Of a stretch of DNA of 33,506 bases, positions 9,823-18,987 are shown in pieces; position 1 is the stretch's first letter, and every line of letters begins with the position of its first letter. The stretch lies in contig JAAZFX010000117.1 of the NCBI GenBank assembly GCA_012511555.1, positions 1 through 33,506 on the forward strand, read 5' to 3'. The translations under genes were made by a program, and so were the position numbers. Below the pieces are notes generated by a model. That model ran no database searches, was not told the origin of the DNA, and saw only the letters and a list, made by a program, of their open reading frames with translations. Source of the stretch: Alcaligenaceae bacterium. Its GTDB lineage: Bacteria > Pseudomonadota > Gammaproteobacteria > Burkholderiales > Burkholderiaceae_B.

Positions 9823-9856
9823 TGTAAAAACCGTCGTTTAACCAATTTTAAACAAG

Positions 9857-10948
9857 TTAAACATTAAATAAGAAGTTAATGACATCACCGTCATGGACAA
9901 TGTAATCCTTGCCCTCAGCACGCATCTTACCTGCTTCTTTGGCACCCTGCTCACCCTTGTGAGCAACAAAATCATCGTAGCCGATTGTTTGTGCACGAAT
10001 AAAACCACGCTCAAAGTCGGTATGAATAACACCAGCAGCCTGTGGTGCGGTATCACCGACACGAATAGTCCATGCCCTAACTTCCTTGACTCCTGCTGTG
10101 AAATAAGTTTGCAAACCCAATAACTTGTATGCTGCACGAATCACGCGATTAAGGCCTGGCTCATCCATACCCATGTCCTCTAAGAAGACTAATTTATCTT
10201 CGTCATCGAGATCGGCAATTTCAGCCTCTACTGCCGCACAAACCGCTACAACCTCTGAATTTTCCCGGGCCGCATAGTCCTCAACTGCTTTTAGATGAGG
10301 GTTGTCTGTAAAACCGTCTTCACGGACATTAGCGACATAAAGCACAGGCTTGGCAGTAATAAAACTAAAGGTCTTAATTAGGGCCATATCATCTTTATCT
10401 AGACCCATACTGCGAATACTTTTAGCTTCGTTAAGGACAGGCACAACACGCTCTAATACAGCTGCCAGCTTTTGTGCCTCTTTGTCGCCGGCACGAGCAG
10501 TGCGTTGTGCTCGGTCTAAGGCCCTTTCAGCTGAAGCCAAATCTGCTAAAGCCAGCTCCGTATTGATCACTTCAATATCTTCGATAGGATTGACACGGCC
10601 TGACACGTGGATGACATTATCATCTTCAAAGCAACGTACAACATGCGTAATGGCGTCTGTTTCGCGGATATTGGCCAAGAACTGATTACCCAGTCCCTCA
10701 CCCTTGGAGGCTCCTGCTACAAGACCGGCAATATCCACAAACTCAACAGTCGCCGGTAAAACGCGCTGTGGCTTGACAATTTCGGACAAACTATCCAAAC
10801 GCGGGTCAGGTACTTCGACAATACCGACATTGGGCTCAATTGTACAGAAGGGATAGTTTTCAGCAGCAATACCAGCCTTGGTAAGCGCATTAAATAAAGT
10901 TGATTTGCCAACGTTCGGTAAACCGACAATACCACATTGAAGTGCCAT
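9857..10948 (-). CDS. ychF: redox-regulated ATPase YchF (OLA1 family GTP-binding protein)
   Basis: [51 protein letters not shown]...; C-terminal TGS-like [48 protein letters not shown]. Confidence 0.98.
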   Translation of the reverse strand: MALQCGIVGLPNVGKSTLFNALTKAGIAAENYPFCTIEPNVGIVEVPDPRLDSLSEIVKPQRVLPATVEFVDIAGLVAGASKGEGLGNQFLANIRETDAITHVVRCFEDDNVIHVSGRVNPIEDIEVINTELALADLASAERALDRAQRTARAGDKEAQKLAAVLERVVPVLNEAKSIRSMGLDKDDMALIKTFSFITAKPVLYVANVREDGFTDNPHLKAVEDYAARENSEVVAVCAAVEAEIADLDDEDKLVFLEDMGMDEPGLNRVIRAAYKLLGLQTYFTAGVKEVRAWTIRVGDTAPQAAGVIHTDFERGFIRAQTIGYDDFVAHKGEQGAKEAGKMRAEGKDYIVHDGDVINFLFNV

Positions 10949-11089
10949 ATTAATCCTGAAAATTAATGAGATAAATATAAATAATAACCCGTTATTTTAA
11001 CCATAAAATCAGTTAGATACAGTTAAATAGCGTTTTGTAAGTTTTTGCAAGAAACGATGCAAACACATTAATAACGTTGACCCTTTGTT

Positions 11090-11908
11090 TTAGTCCAAAG
11101 GAACGCCTAAGAGTTTCAATATAACGATTAAAAAGACCGGTCCGCCATTGAAAATGGCATGTAAATAAATCGAGTTGGCTATACCGTACCTTACTCGCAT
11201 CCACATCAAAACAAGTCCCGAGAACCACTGCGGCATCACCATGACCAGGATGGTGAGCGTACTAGCCCTACTAAACTCATAATTAAAAATATGCATATAA
11301 GCAAAACCAAAAACCAATATATGCATAATAATCACAAAGTATTGACGATATAACCTTAGAAACCAAAAAGGCAAATGCCAATACTTACCATAACGATCTA
11401 ATCCGAACCTTGGATAAACAATCATCACTACCGCTAAAACCGCTATCAAACAGACGGTTCCAACCACGGTACCCTGTTTTAAAAGCACAAACACCATTAT
11501 CGGCATCATCCAAAGTGCTAATAATGGTCGTCGTATATTAAAACGGAATAATATCTCCTCAACAATAGGTGCCCAAATAACAGCTAAAGGCACCAACATG
11601 TAAGAGAAGTGTACACGATGGCTGGCATCAACCCCACCTGCTGCCACCAAGGCAATAGGTGCCAGCACCAAAACATTGATGGCCCACATAAAAGCGGCCC
11701 ATTGGAACATCCTCTTCCACGAGGTATTGACTTGCCAGTCTTTTACCCAACCATTACCTGCACCACGCCCATAACCACGACGAAAATCCGGCTTTACAAG
11801 AAAACGGAAAAAATCACGCAATTGAGCATAAAAACGCTCTGCCTGATGTGGTGCCGGCGGTTTTTTATTCATATGCCGAGGTGTCGAGAACAAACTGTTA
11901 TTAGTCAT
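11090..11908 (-). CDS. CPBP (ABI/CAAX-like) family intramembrane glutamic protease homolog
   Basis: Multi-TM 272 aa protein with EEILFR, FAYMH and HAIFN motifs, matching the three conserved CPBP boxes (EExxxR, FxxxH, HxxxN). Confidence 0.78.
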   Translation of the reverse strand: MTNNSLFSTPRHMNKKPPAPHQAERFYAQLRDFFRFLVKPDFRRGYGRGAGNGWVKDWQVNTSWKRMFQWAAFMWAINVLVLAPIALVAAGGVDASHRVHFSYMLVPLAVIWAPIVEEILFRFNIRRPLLALWMMPIMVFVLLKQGTVVGTVCLIAVLAVVMIVYPRFGLDRYGKYWHLPFWFLRLYRQYFVIIMHILVFGFAYMHIFNYEFSRASTLTILVMVMPQWFSGLVLMWMRVRYGIANSIYLHAIFNGGPVFLIVILKLLGVPLD

Positions 11909-11921
11909 GCCTTGAATCTAT

Positions 11922-12515
11922 TTATACCTTGGGTTCTGCCAACAAACGATTAGCTTTGTCCTTATCGCCTGCTAACAACGCAGGTATAGCCTGTCTAGCC
12001 CGATATAAACTATCAACTATCAGCTCATGATCTTCTTTGGAGGGCATGTGCAAGACAAAATCAGACACTCCCTGCTGGAGATTTAGGGTGCGCGGATGGC
12101 CAATGCCGACACGCAAACGCCAATAGTTGCTGCCACCCATCTTGCTATGTATATCACGCAGGCCATTATGACCCGCATGACCACCACCTTTTTTTAATTT
12201 AATCTGACCAGGCATCAAATCCAGTTCGTCATGAATTACTAAAATACTTTCTAAAGGAATTTTATAGAAATGACTAAGCGCTTGTACTGCTTTGCCAGAA
12301 AGATTCATAAAAGTAGCCGGTTTAAGGATGAAAATATTTTCACCAGCCAACCTAAACTTGGCTACCTCACCGAAAAAGTTATTTTCCAGTAAAAAACTGG
12401 CTTTAAAATCATCTGCCAAGAGATCAGCCATCCAAAACCCGGCATTATGACGTGTTGTCTCATACTTAGGACCGGGGTTACCTAAACCAACAATTAAACG
12501 AATTGAATCTGTCAT
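11922..12515 (-). CDS. pth: peptidyl-tRNA hydrolase
   Basis: [70 protein letters not shown]. Confidence 0.97.
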   Translation of the reverse strand: MTDSIRLIVGLGNPGPKYETTRHNAGFWMADLLADDFKASFLLENNFFGEVAKFRLAGENIFILKPATFMNLSGKAVQALSHFYKIPLESILVIHDELDLMPGQIKLKKGGGHAGHNGLRDIHSKMGGSNYWRLRVGIGHPRTLNLQQGVSDFVLHMPSKEDHELIVDSLYRARQAIPALLAGDKDKANRLLAEPKV

Positions 12516-12532
12516 TTTCCTGAACTAAATAA

Positions 12533-12571
12533 AAAAACCCTTGCACGCCAGTTTAACGCATGCAAGGGTTT
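12533..12571 (-). terminator. rho-independent terminator downstream of rplY
   Basis: AAACCCTTGCA ... TGCAAGGGTTT 11-bp arms followed by a T-tract on the minus strand. Confidence 0.85.
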
Positions 12572-12591
12572 AGAACATTTTCAAATAGAAA

Positions 12592-13218
12592 TTATTCTTC
12601 TGAAGGTGCTTCACCCTCTCCAGCTGCAGATTCTGCTTCTTCAGCCGCAGGCTCTTCAGCTTGAACAGCAACAATAGCTGCAGTAGCAAGAGTTTCAGTA
12701 GCTGCTGTCAAGAACTCAACACCAGCTGGCGCTGCGATTGACTCAACAGTTAATACATCACCGTTTTTCATGTCAGCTAAGTCAACAACGATCTCTGCAG
12801 GCAAGTCAGCAGGTAAGCAGCTAACCTCAATATCAGTAAGAATTGTGTTGATGCTGGCATTTTCCAACTTAACAGCAGGTGACTCGTCTGCATTGATGTA
12901 AGTTAATGGTACACGAGTAACGATCGCGACGTCAGCACGTACGCGCTGGAAGTCTATGTGTAAAACGATAGGCTTATATGGGTGCCATTGAACAGCACGC
13001 AATAAAACCTTTTGGTTTTTACCCTCTAGATCCATCTCTAGTACGGAAGAACCAAAACCAGGCTTACGTAAAGCATGGTAAATTTCGTTGTGATCTAACT
13101 CGATGTTTTGGGCGTCATCCTTACCACCATAAACAATGGCTGGTACTCGGCCCGCGCGACGCAGGCGGCGGCTCGCACTCGAACCCTGGACGCTACGCGT
13201 AGTGGCTGAAAACTTCAT
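12592..13218 (-). CDS. rplY: 50S ribosomal protein L25/general stress protein Ctc
   Basis: MKFSATTRSVQGSSASRRLRRAGRVPAIVYGG...; internal ATG at 13218 preferred over the ORF start at 13230 because GGAG lies just upstream and the family starts at MKF. Confidence 0.95.
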   Translation of the reverse strand: MKFSATTRSVQGSSASRRLRRAGRVPAIVYGGKDDAQNIELDHNEIYHALRKPGFGSSVLEMDLEGKNQKVLLRAVQWHPYKPIVLHIDFQRVRADVAIVTRVPLTYINADESPAVKLENASINTILTDIEVSCLPADLPAEIVVDLADMKNGDVLTVESIAAPAGVEFLTAATETLATAAIVAVQAEEPAAEEAESAAGEGEAPSEE

Positions 13219-13234
13219 AAAAAACTCCAAATAT

Positions 13235-13328
13235 AAAAAACACCTGAAAACCTCAGGCTAAGGTAAACACCTGCTAATACTAATATCTTAGCAAGTGCCG
13301 GCTTAGCGCCGCGACCAGCGCCTAAGCC
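13235..13328 (-). promoter_or_regulatory. three tandem hairpins in the prs-rplY intergenic/5' leader of rplY
   Basis: Minus strand: hairpin A 13328-13300 (GGCTTAGGCGC/GGCGCTAAGCC), hairpin B 13297-13268 (CACTTGCTAA/TTAGCAGGTG), hairpin C 13257-13243 (CCTGA/TCAGG) followed by TGTTTTTT. Confidence 0.6.
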
Positions 13329-13349
13329 CTAAAAAACTGTTAGGAATCG

Positions 13350-14336
13350 TTACTCTACAAATAAAGAGCTAACAGACTCGGCAGAAGCGATTCGCTCGAT
13401 CGTCTCGCCCAATAAAGCAGCAGACGATAATTGGCGAATTTTATCACATGCTCTAGCGTCATCGCGCAAAGGAATGGTATCAGTCACGACTAAACCATCT
13501 AATTGTGACTCTGCCACACGCTCAACTGCACCACCTGACAAAACAGGGTGAGTACAATAAGCATAAACTGCTTTAGCACCACGCGCTTTCAGCGCTGAGG
13601 CTGCCTTACACAAAGTACCCGCTGTATCAACCATATCGTCCATCAATAAACAGGTACGACCATCAACATCACCAATAATATTCATTACCTCGGAGACATT
13701 AGCACGTGGGCGACGTTTATCAATAATGGCTAAATCTGCTTCTAATTGCTTAGCTAATGCTCGTGCTCGCACCACACCACCGATGTCCGGTGACACGACA
13801 ATCAGATCGCTATAGTTTTGCTTGGCAATATCTGCTAACAGCACAGGACCCGCGTAAATATTATCCACAGGAATATCGAAGAATCCTTGAATTTGGTCAG
13901 CATGTAAATCCATAGTCAACACACGGTCAACACCCACACGCTGAAGCATGTTTGCGACTACCTTGGCAGTAATTGCCACACGCGCAGAACGAGGACGGCG
14001 GTCCTGTCTGGCATAACCAAAATAGGGGATGGCCGCAGTAATACGACCGGCTGAGGCACGGCGCAGAGCATCAACCATCACCATAATCTCCATGAGATTA
14101 TCATTGGTTGGCGCACAAGTTGGCTGTAATACAAAAACATCACGACCACGGACGTTTTCCAGAATCTCGGCCATCACCTCTCCATCAGAGAAGCGCCCCA
14201 CCGTCATTTGTCCCAAGGACATATCTAAATGATTAACAACATCAACAGCTAAACGAGGATTGGCTGTACCCGTAAAAATCATGAAATTATGATGAGGGTC
14301 AACTGCCTGGTCGTGCAAATTAGGTGTATGGGTCAT
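13350..14336 (-). CDS. prs: ribose-phosphate pyrophosphokinase
   Basis: [106 protein letters not shown]. Start chosen at the internal ATG 14336; the ORF extends to 14360. Confidence 0.95.
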   Translation of the reverse strand: MTHTPNLHDQAVDPHHNFMIFTGTANPRLAVDVVNHLDMSLGQMTVGRFSDGEVMAEILENVRGRDVFVLQPTCAPTNDNLMEIMVMVDALRRASAGRITAAIPYFGYARQDRRPRSARVAITAKVVANMLQRVGVDRVLTMDLHADQIQGFFDIPVDNIYAGPVLLADIAKQNYSDLIVVSPDIGGVVRARALAKQLEADLAIIDKRRPRANVSEVMNIIGDVDGRTCLLMDDMVDTAGTLCKAASALKARGAKAVYAYCTHPVLSGGAVERVAESQLDGLVVTDTIPLRDDARACDKIRQLSSAALLGETIERIASAESVSSLFVE

Positions 14337-14376
14337 GACTATACCTGAGATTGTGTGCAATAGATAATTTTTGGCA

Positions 14377-14446
14377 CAAAAAAAACCGTACTAGCTACAA
14401 CCAAGAATGGCACATAATGTGTGTTGTGCTAGCTGTAAGCGTACGG
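14377..14446 (-). terminator. rho-independent terminator downstream of tRNA-Gln
   Basis: Minus strand: ACCGTAC[GCTTACAG]CTAGC-ACAAC ... GTTGTAGCTAGTACGGT followed by TTTTTTT; about 25 nt after the tRNA 3' end. Confidence 0.7.
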
Positions 14447-14470
14447 TCTATTCAAAATCGTTCAAGTGGA

Positions 14471-14547
14471 TGGCTGGGCTGGAAGGATTCGAACCTTCGC
14501 GTGCCGGAATCAAAATCCGGTGCCTTAACCAACTTGGCTACAGCCCA
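14471..14547 (-). tRNA. tRNA-Gln (anticodon TTG), CCA encoded
   Basis: Reverse complement TGGGCTGTAGCCAAGTTGGTTAAGGCACCGGATTTTGATTCCGGCACGCGAAGGTTCGAATCCTTCCAGCCCAGCCA folds as a cloverleaf; anticodon loop TTTTGAT; T-loop GGTTCGAATCC. Confidence 0.97.
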
Positions 14548-14662
14548 TCACCTGAAAGATAAAATTATACATCTTTCTTTAAAAGTAGCAAGTCATTTTA
14601 GTGTTTTCAACAAAACTGTGTCTTTTTTGTATCAAAACAGCAACAAAGTTAAAAAACAACTT

Positions 14663-15574
14663 CTAACTAGAGATGCCATCAACAACCACGCAACGCAGTT
14701 GTAATAACTTAAGCGGATGATCAGCGCCAAGAGTTTGAAATGCTGCCTCTACAAGTCCTTGTGCCGCTTTGGCGGCAGCTTGCGTATCATAAGCCGCAAA
14801 AAACACCGAACCGGCTCCACTCATACGCACTTCAAAACCTAAATCGGTTAGGAATTGGCGCATCACCTCCAAGTTGGGGTGCTGCGCACATGCCACCGAC
14901 TCTAAATCATTGCGCCCATAATGCCAAGGCTGCTTAGAATCACCCAGTACAAACTCCAAGTCGGACACACTTAATTGGCCACTATCTCTTTTTAGATGAG
15001 GGTCTTTAAAAATACTAGGGGTTGGAATTGCCAACTTTGGCACAAAAAGCACATAGTGCACTTTATTTAAACGCTTGCTGAGATCCTCTGAGAGCTGAGT
15101 GATGCGCTCCCCTATTCCTTCAACAATGGCCGGCTTTGCATAAAGAAAAAACGGCACATCAGCACCCAACTGCAAAGCCAGGGGCAAAAGCTCTTCTCTC
15201 GTCAAGCGCAAGTCCCACAGCTGATTGAGAGCCAACAATGTCGTAGCGGCATCACTGGAACCGCCCCCTAAACCTGCACCACTAGGAATTACTTTGTGCA
15301 ATTCGATATCCACACCTAACTCAGGTCTGCACACATGCGCCCTCAATAAGCGAGCGGCTTTAACAACCAAGTCATCGTCTTCAGGAATCTCGGCGATAGT
15401 GCTTATGCGCCTCACCTGTGCTAAAGCATTTTGACTAAAAACCAGACTATCATAGAGCGCAATGGGCACAAACAAACTTTGCAGCAAATGATAACCATCA
15501 TCGCGGCGACCGGTAATATGCAAAAACAGATTCAGCTTAGCAGGTGCCTTGGCCCTAATAACAGAAGAACTCAT
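14663..15574 (-). CDS. ispE: 4-(cytidine 5'-diphospho)-2-C-methyl-D-erythritol kinase
   Basis: APAKLNLFLHITGRRDDGYHLLQSLFVPI, KVIPSGAGLGGGSSDAATTL, LGADVPFFL, MSGAGSVFFA GHMP kinase motifs. Confidence 0.96.
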   Translation of the reverse strand: MSSSVIRAKAPAKLNLFLHITGRRDDGYHLLQSLFVPIALYDSLVFSQNALAQVRRISTIAEIPEDDDLVVKAARLLRAHVCRPELGVDIELHKVIPSGAGLGGGSSDAATTLLALNQLWDLRLTREELLPLALQLGADVPFFLYAKPAIVEGIGERITQLSEDLSKRLNKVHYVLFVPKLAIPTPSIFKDPHLKRDSGQLSVSDLEFVLGDSKQPWHYGRNDLESVACAQHPNLEVMRQFLTDLGFEVRMSGAGSVFFAAYDTQAAAKAAQGLVEAAFQTLGADHPLKLLQLRCVVVDGISS

Positions 15575-15579
15575 GATTA

Positions 15580-16164
15580 TTAATGATCAATCGTTAGACG
15601 AACTGTAATGCGCTCTACCGCTTCATTGCGAATTAAATGCAAACGAGTTGGCCCCTTGGCATCATAAGCACTTAAATTGATTTGCCAACCATGTTGGTAA
15701 GCAGATACCAATCGACCCTGCTCATCACGTTCAACATTTTGAGCCTGGATCGCAGGCATTAGCTCCCCCCTCACCCAATAGCGGAGACCACTCACCGGCA
15801 AGGGACGCCCATCAAGCACTCTAGCCATTAAATCGTCCGGACTGACTGCAACCAGACGCTGATCTGAGCTATTAATCAAGACAGATTGAAAATCGCTAAC
15901 CTCTACACGAGCCAGGGTGTTACCCAAAGGATTCGTTAGATCGATGTCAAGCGTACGACCCCGATCGCGCCAGACAAAACCGCCCTGCACTGCATCTTTA
16001 TTGACATTATCACGTTTATCATAAGATAAAACAGCAAATCGCCCCACTCGAACTTCCTCAGTCAATTGCTCGCTATCAACCTTTGGAGTTAGCGTACACG
16101 CAGACATAAGAGTAACGCTTGAAACAAACAAAGCACCTAAGAACCTTTTTAAAAAAACTTGCAT
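15580..16164 (-). CDS. lolB: outer membrane lipoprotein LolB
   Basis: Lipoprotein signal ending LMSACTLTP; GRFAVLSYD..., FVWRDRGRTLDIDLTNPLGNTLARVEV; located between a TPR gene and ispE as is typical. Confidence 0.85.
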   Translation of the reverse strand: MQVFLKRFLGALFVSSVTLMSACTLTPKVDSEQLTEEVRVGRFAVLSYDKRDNVNKDAVQGGFVWRDRGRTLDIDLTNPLGNTLARVEVSDFQSVLINSSDQRLVAVSPDDLMARVLDGRPLPVSGLRYWVRGELMPAIQAQNVERDEQGRLVSAYQHGWQINLSAYDAKGPTRLHLIRNEAVERITVRLTIDH

Positions 16165-16167
16165 AAC

Positions 16168-18051
16168 TTAATTTACCTCTTCGCTTTGTAATTCATCAGT
16201 CGCCTCTTGCTGCTCGCCTTGATCTTCAGGCGTATAACCCAATCGTTTCATAGTTGCCAATAACGCTCTATCCGTAGAGTCTAGCTCATAACCTCTTTGC
16301 AAATACTCAAAGGCCTTGTCCGTGTCGCCTAATTCATAATACACATCAGCTAAATGTGCAGCGACCTCAGCCAGGGGTTCCTTATCCCAAGCCATTTCCA
16401 AATAACTTTTGGCCAATGCCAAGTTACCCAAGCGGAAATTAACCCAGCCATAACTATCCTGAATATGCACACTGTCCGGAGCCATCGCTAAAGCTCGCTC
16501 AATCAATAGCACTGCATCATCTAAACGAATATTATTATCTGCCAGAACATAACCGAGTCCATTGTATGACTCTGTTTCAAAGGGAAAATCTAATAATATC
16601 TGCTCCAAAACCTCAATGGACTGTTCAAGACGACCCATATGTTCAAACATCATCGCTTGGCTATAACGGATATAAATATTGTCAGGGTAATACTTAAGAG
16701 CTCGCTCTACATACTCTAAACCTTGCCCAAACTCACCTTGCTCACGACTAAGCGTGGCATTCATCAACAAGGCTCGGACATAGGCATCCTCATCATCTTC
16801 CGGTTGAATTTGCTCTAACAAAGCATGAGCCTGGGCATAACTTTTAAGCTTAATATAGAGAGAAGCCTGCTCAATCAGCACATTGTTGCGTGCTAATGGC
16901 TCATCAATTAAGGCTAGCTGCTCTATGCCCTTTTGATACTCGCCAAGGCCCTCGTAAACTTTTGCCATTAAAAAGCGGGCATCGGTAACTGAGGCTTGAG
17001 CGGTAGTTTGGTTGTCCGGAACCGCTTGACGGAGTTGCTCTTGAACGGAAAGATATTGATCTAAGTGTTTGACTGCATCTTCAAGCTTATTCGCCTGGAA
17101 CTCTACTTGTGCTCTATAGTAGAGCAAATCAAAATCCTCAGGATTATACTCACTCATTCTAGCCAATTCATTGAGAGCCATCTCAAAATTCCCATCCCTC
17201 GTCAGTACATGCGTATAAAACAAACGCACAGCACGCTGGGAGGGATTTTCATCGATAAATCTTCTGACTAAAGTCAGCGCCTGAAAACCTCGTGGGCCCT
17301 CAGCGAGTTGCAATAGGCGCATGGCCGCCATACCTCTGACTTCGGACGATAAATTATTTGCATTAAGTGCTTTTAGCGCATTGTCCCAGGCCATTTCCTC
17401 TTTGCCAGCGTACATGGCAAAATCCGATAAAAACATACTCACTAAGGCATTGGGCACCAAAACCTGCCCAACAACTAGCTCTTGAAAAATTTCCAAGGCC
17501 TTGTCCGGTTGATTCAATCGACGTAAAAACTCGGCCACCTCCGCCAAAGCTATCTCTGGCGGCATGATCTTCATCCCAAGTCGACGCTTTAATTCCTCGG
17601 TTAAACCATCGTAATCACCAGCCTGAGCAGCAACAATCAAATAATTCAAATGAGACTCTTCACTGCCTCCATCGAGTTCACGCCACAATGCTGCAGCCTC
17701 CAGAGACGCCTCAGGATCATCAAGCAAGGAGTAAACAGCGCTTGCCATCTTTGCCAAGCTTTTAGAACGCTTAGTTTTGGCAAGGCCTAAAGCAATCGGT
17801 CCGGCAATATCAAACTGCCTTTCTTCGAGGGCTAAGTACATGATAGTCAGCTGATAAATATCCTCCATGCTCACATAGGGCTTAAGCACAATGCCGGCCA
17901 TCTCCTCTTCAGTTTTAAAAACTAAATGCGGAGTACTCACAGGCATGGCACTCAACTCAATTGATTGAGCGTACTCTACTGTTGCTTGGCTAATACCATG
18001 AACAGTAAGTGATAGGGTAAGAAGCGTTATAATTTTTTTAAGCAAATACAA
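16168..18051 (-). CDS. tetratricopeptide repeat protein
   Basis: 627 aa with signal peptide and multiple TPR repeats (e.g. NIYIRYSQAMMFEHMGRLEQSIEVLEQIL, YNGLGYVLADNNIRLDDAVLLIERALAMAPDS). Confidence 0.9.
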   Translation of the reverse strand: MYLLKKIITLLTLSLTVHGISQATVEYAQSIELSAMPVSTPHLVFKTEEEMAGIVLKPYVSMEDIYQLTIMYLALEERQFDIAGPIALGLAKTKRSKSLAKMASAVYSLLDDPEASLEAAALWRELDGGSEESHLNYLIVAAQAGDYDGLTEELKRRLGMKIMPPEIALAEVAEFLRRLNQPDKALEIFQELVVGQVLVPNALVSMFLSDFAMYAGKEEMAWDNALKALNANNLSSEVRGMAAMRLLQLAEGPRGFQALTLVRRFIDENPSQRAVRLFYTHVLTRDGNFEMALNELARMSEYNPEDFDLLYYRAQVEFQANKLEDAVKHLDQYLSVQEQLRQAVPDNQTTAQASVTDARFLMAKVYEGLGEYQKGIEQLALIDEPLARNNVLIEQASLYIKLKSYAQAHALLEQIQPEDDEDAYVRALLMNATLSREQGEFGQGLEYVERALKYYPDNIYIRYSQAMMFEHMGRLEQSIEVLEQILLDFPFETESYNGLGYVLADNNIRLDDAVLLIERALAMAPDSVHIQDSYGWVNFRLGNLALAKSYLEMAWDKEPLAEVAAHLADVYYELGDTDKAFEYLQRGYELDSTDRALLATMKRLGYTPEDQGEQQEATDELQSEEVN

Positions 18052-18096
18052 AATTGCCTCAACTGAATACCGAATAATCTATATTAATAAAATATT

Positions 18097-18924
18097 ATGC
18101 CAGAATTACCAGAAGTGGAAACCACTCGTCGAGGACTTGCTCCTGCAATCGAGGGCCAGCGCCTTGAGAGGCTCAGCATTTACCAAAACCAGCTACGTTG
18201 GCCTATTTTACCTGACTTAGCAGATATTTTGCGTGATCAAATATTACTAACATGCCGGCGTCGAGGTAAATACTTACTTTTTTACTTTGAATCTGGTGTA
18301 CTTCTGGTACATCTCGGGATGTCGGGCTCAATGCGTTTATCCCAAGTCGATGAACTACTCAGAAAGCATGACCATGTGGTCTGGGATTTTGGGCATATTA
18401 CCGTACGCTTAAACGATCCGCGCCGTTTTGGTTCTGTTGTTTGGCATCCACATAGTGATGGCCCTATTCTGGAGCATCGGCTTTTAAAAAATCTGGGGAT
18501 TGAGCCTCTTAGCGAAGACTTTACGATAGATCACTTATATCAAGGTTTAAAGTCCAAGAAAAAGCCGATTAAAACAGCTTTGTTAGATGGTGATATTGTC
18601 GTTGGCGTAGGCAATATATACGCCTCCGAAAGTCTCTTTTTAGCCAAAATAAATCCTAAAATCAGCGCACAGTCATTATCCAAAGCTAGAGCCGAGCGGC
18701 TCCACTCAGCCATATTAAAAACACTAAATGCAGCCTTAGAAAGCGGTGGCAGCACGTTGAGAGATTTTTTAAATGCCAGCGGCGAACCCGGTGCCTATTT
18801 TGATATTCACGCCAATGTCTATAACCGTGAAAAAGAGCCCTGCCATGTATGCGAAACACCCATTCGCAAAATTGTCCAAGCCCAACGTGCGACCTATTAT
18901 TGTGTCAACTGTCAACGACGTTAA
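18097..18924 (+). CDS. mutM: bifunctional DNA-formamidopyrimidine glycosylase/AP lyase
   Basis: MPELPEVETTRRGL N-terminus, GVGNIYASESLF, C-terminal zinc finger CHVCETPIRKIVQAQRATYYCVNCQR. Confidence 0.98.
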   Translation: MPELPEVETTRRGLAPAIEGQRLERLSIYQNQLRWPILPDLADILRDQILLTCRRRGKYLLFYFESGVLLVHLGMSGSMRLSQVDELLRKHDHVVWDFGHITVRLNDPRRFGSVVWHPHSDGPILEHRLLKNLGIEPLSEDFTIDHLYQGLKSKKKPIKTALLDGDIVVGVGNIYASESLFLAKINPKISAQSLSKARAERLHSAILKTLNAALESGGSTLRDFLNASGEPGAYFDIHANVYNREKEPCHVCETPIRKIVQAQRATYYCVNCQRR

Positions 18925-18929
18925 CAAGA

Positions 18930-18961
18930 AAAACGCCTGTCAAAAAATTGGCAGGCGTTTT
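18930..18961. terminator. bidirectional terminator after mutM
   Basis: AAAACGCCTG(TC) ... (TGG)CAGGCGTTTT inverted repeat with A/T flanks between convergent genes. Confidence 0.8.
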
Positions 18962-18987
18962 GAAACTTGAAAATCAATTACTACTTA

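Noticed and set aside
9838-10137. 99 aa minus-strand ORF overlapping ychF in another frame
   Set aside because: Fully embedded in the conserved ychF coding sequence; treated as a frame artefact.
11609-11953. 114 aa plus-strand ORF
   Set aside because: Antisense to the CPBP gene and the pth 3' end, with no recognisable domain and no clear RBS.
13300-13328. GC-rich hairpin after prs considered as the prs terminator
   Set aside because: No T-tract follows on the minus strand; treated as part of the rplY leader instead, although a rho-dependent or processed end cannot be excluded.
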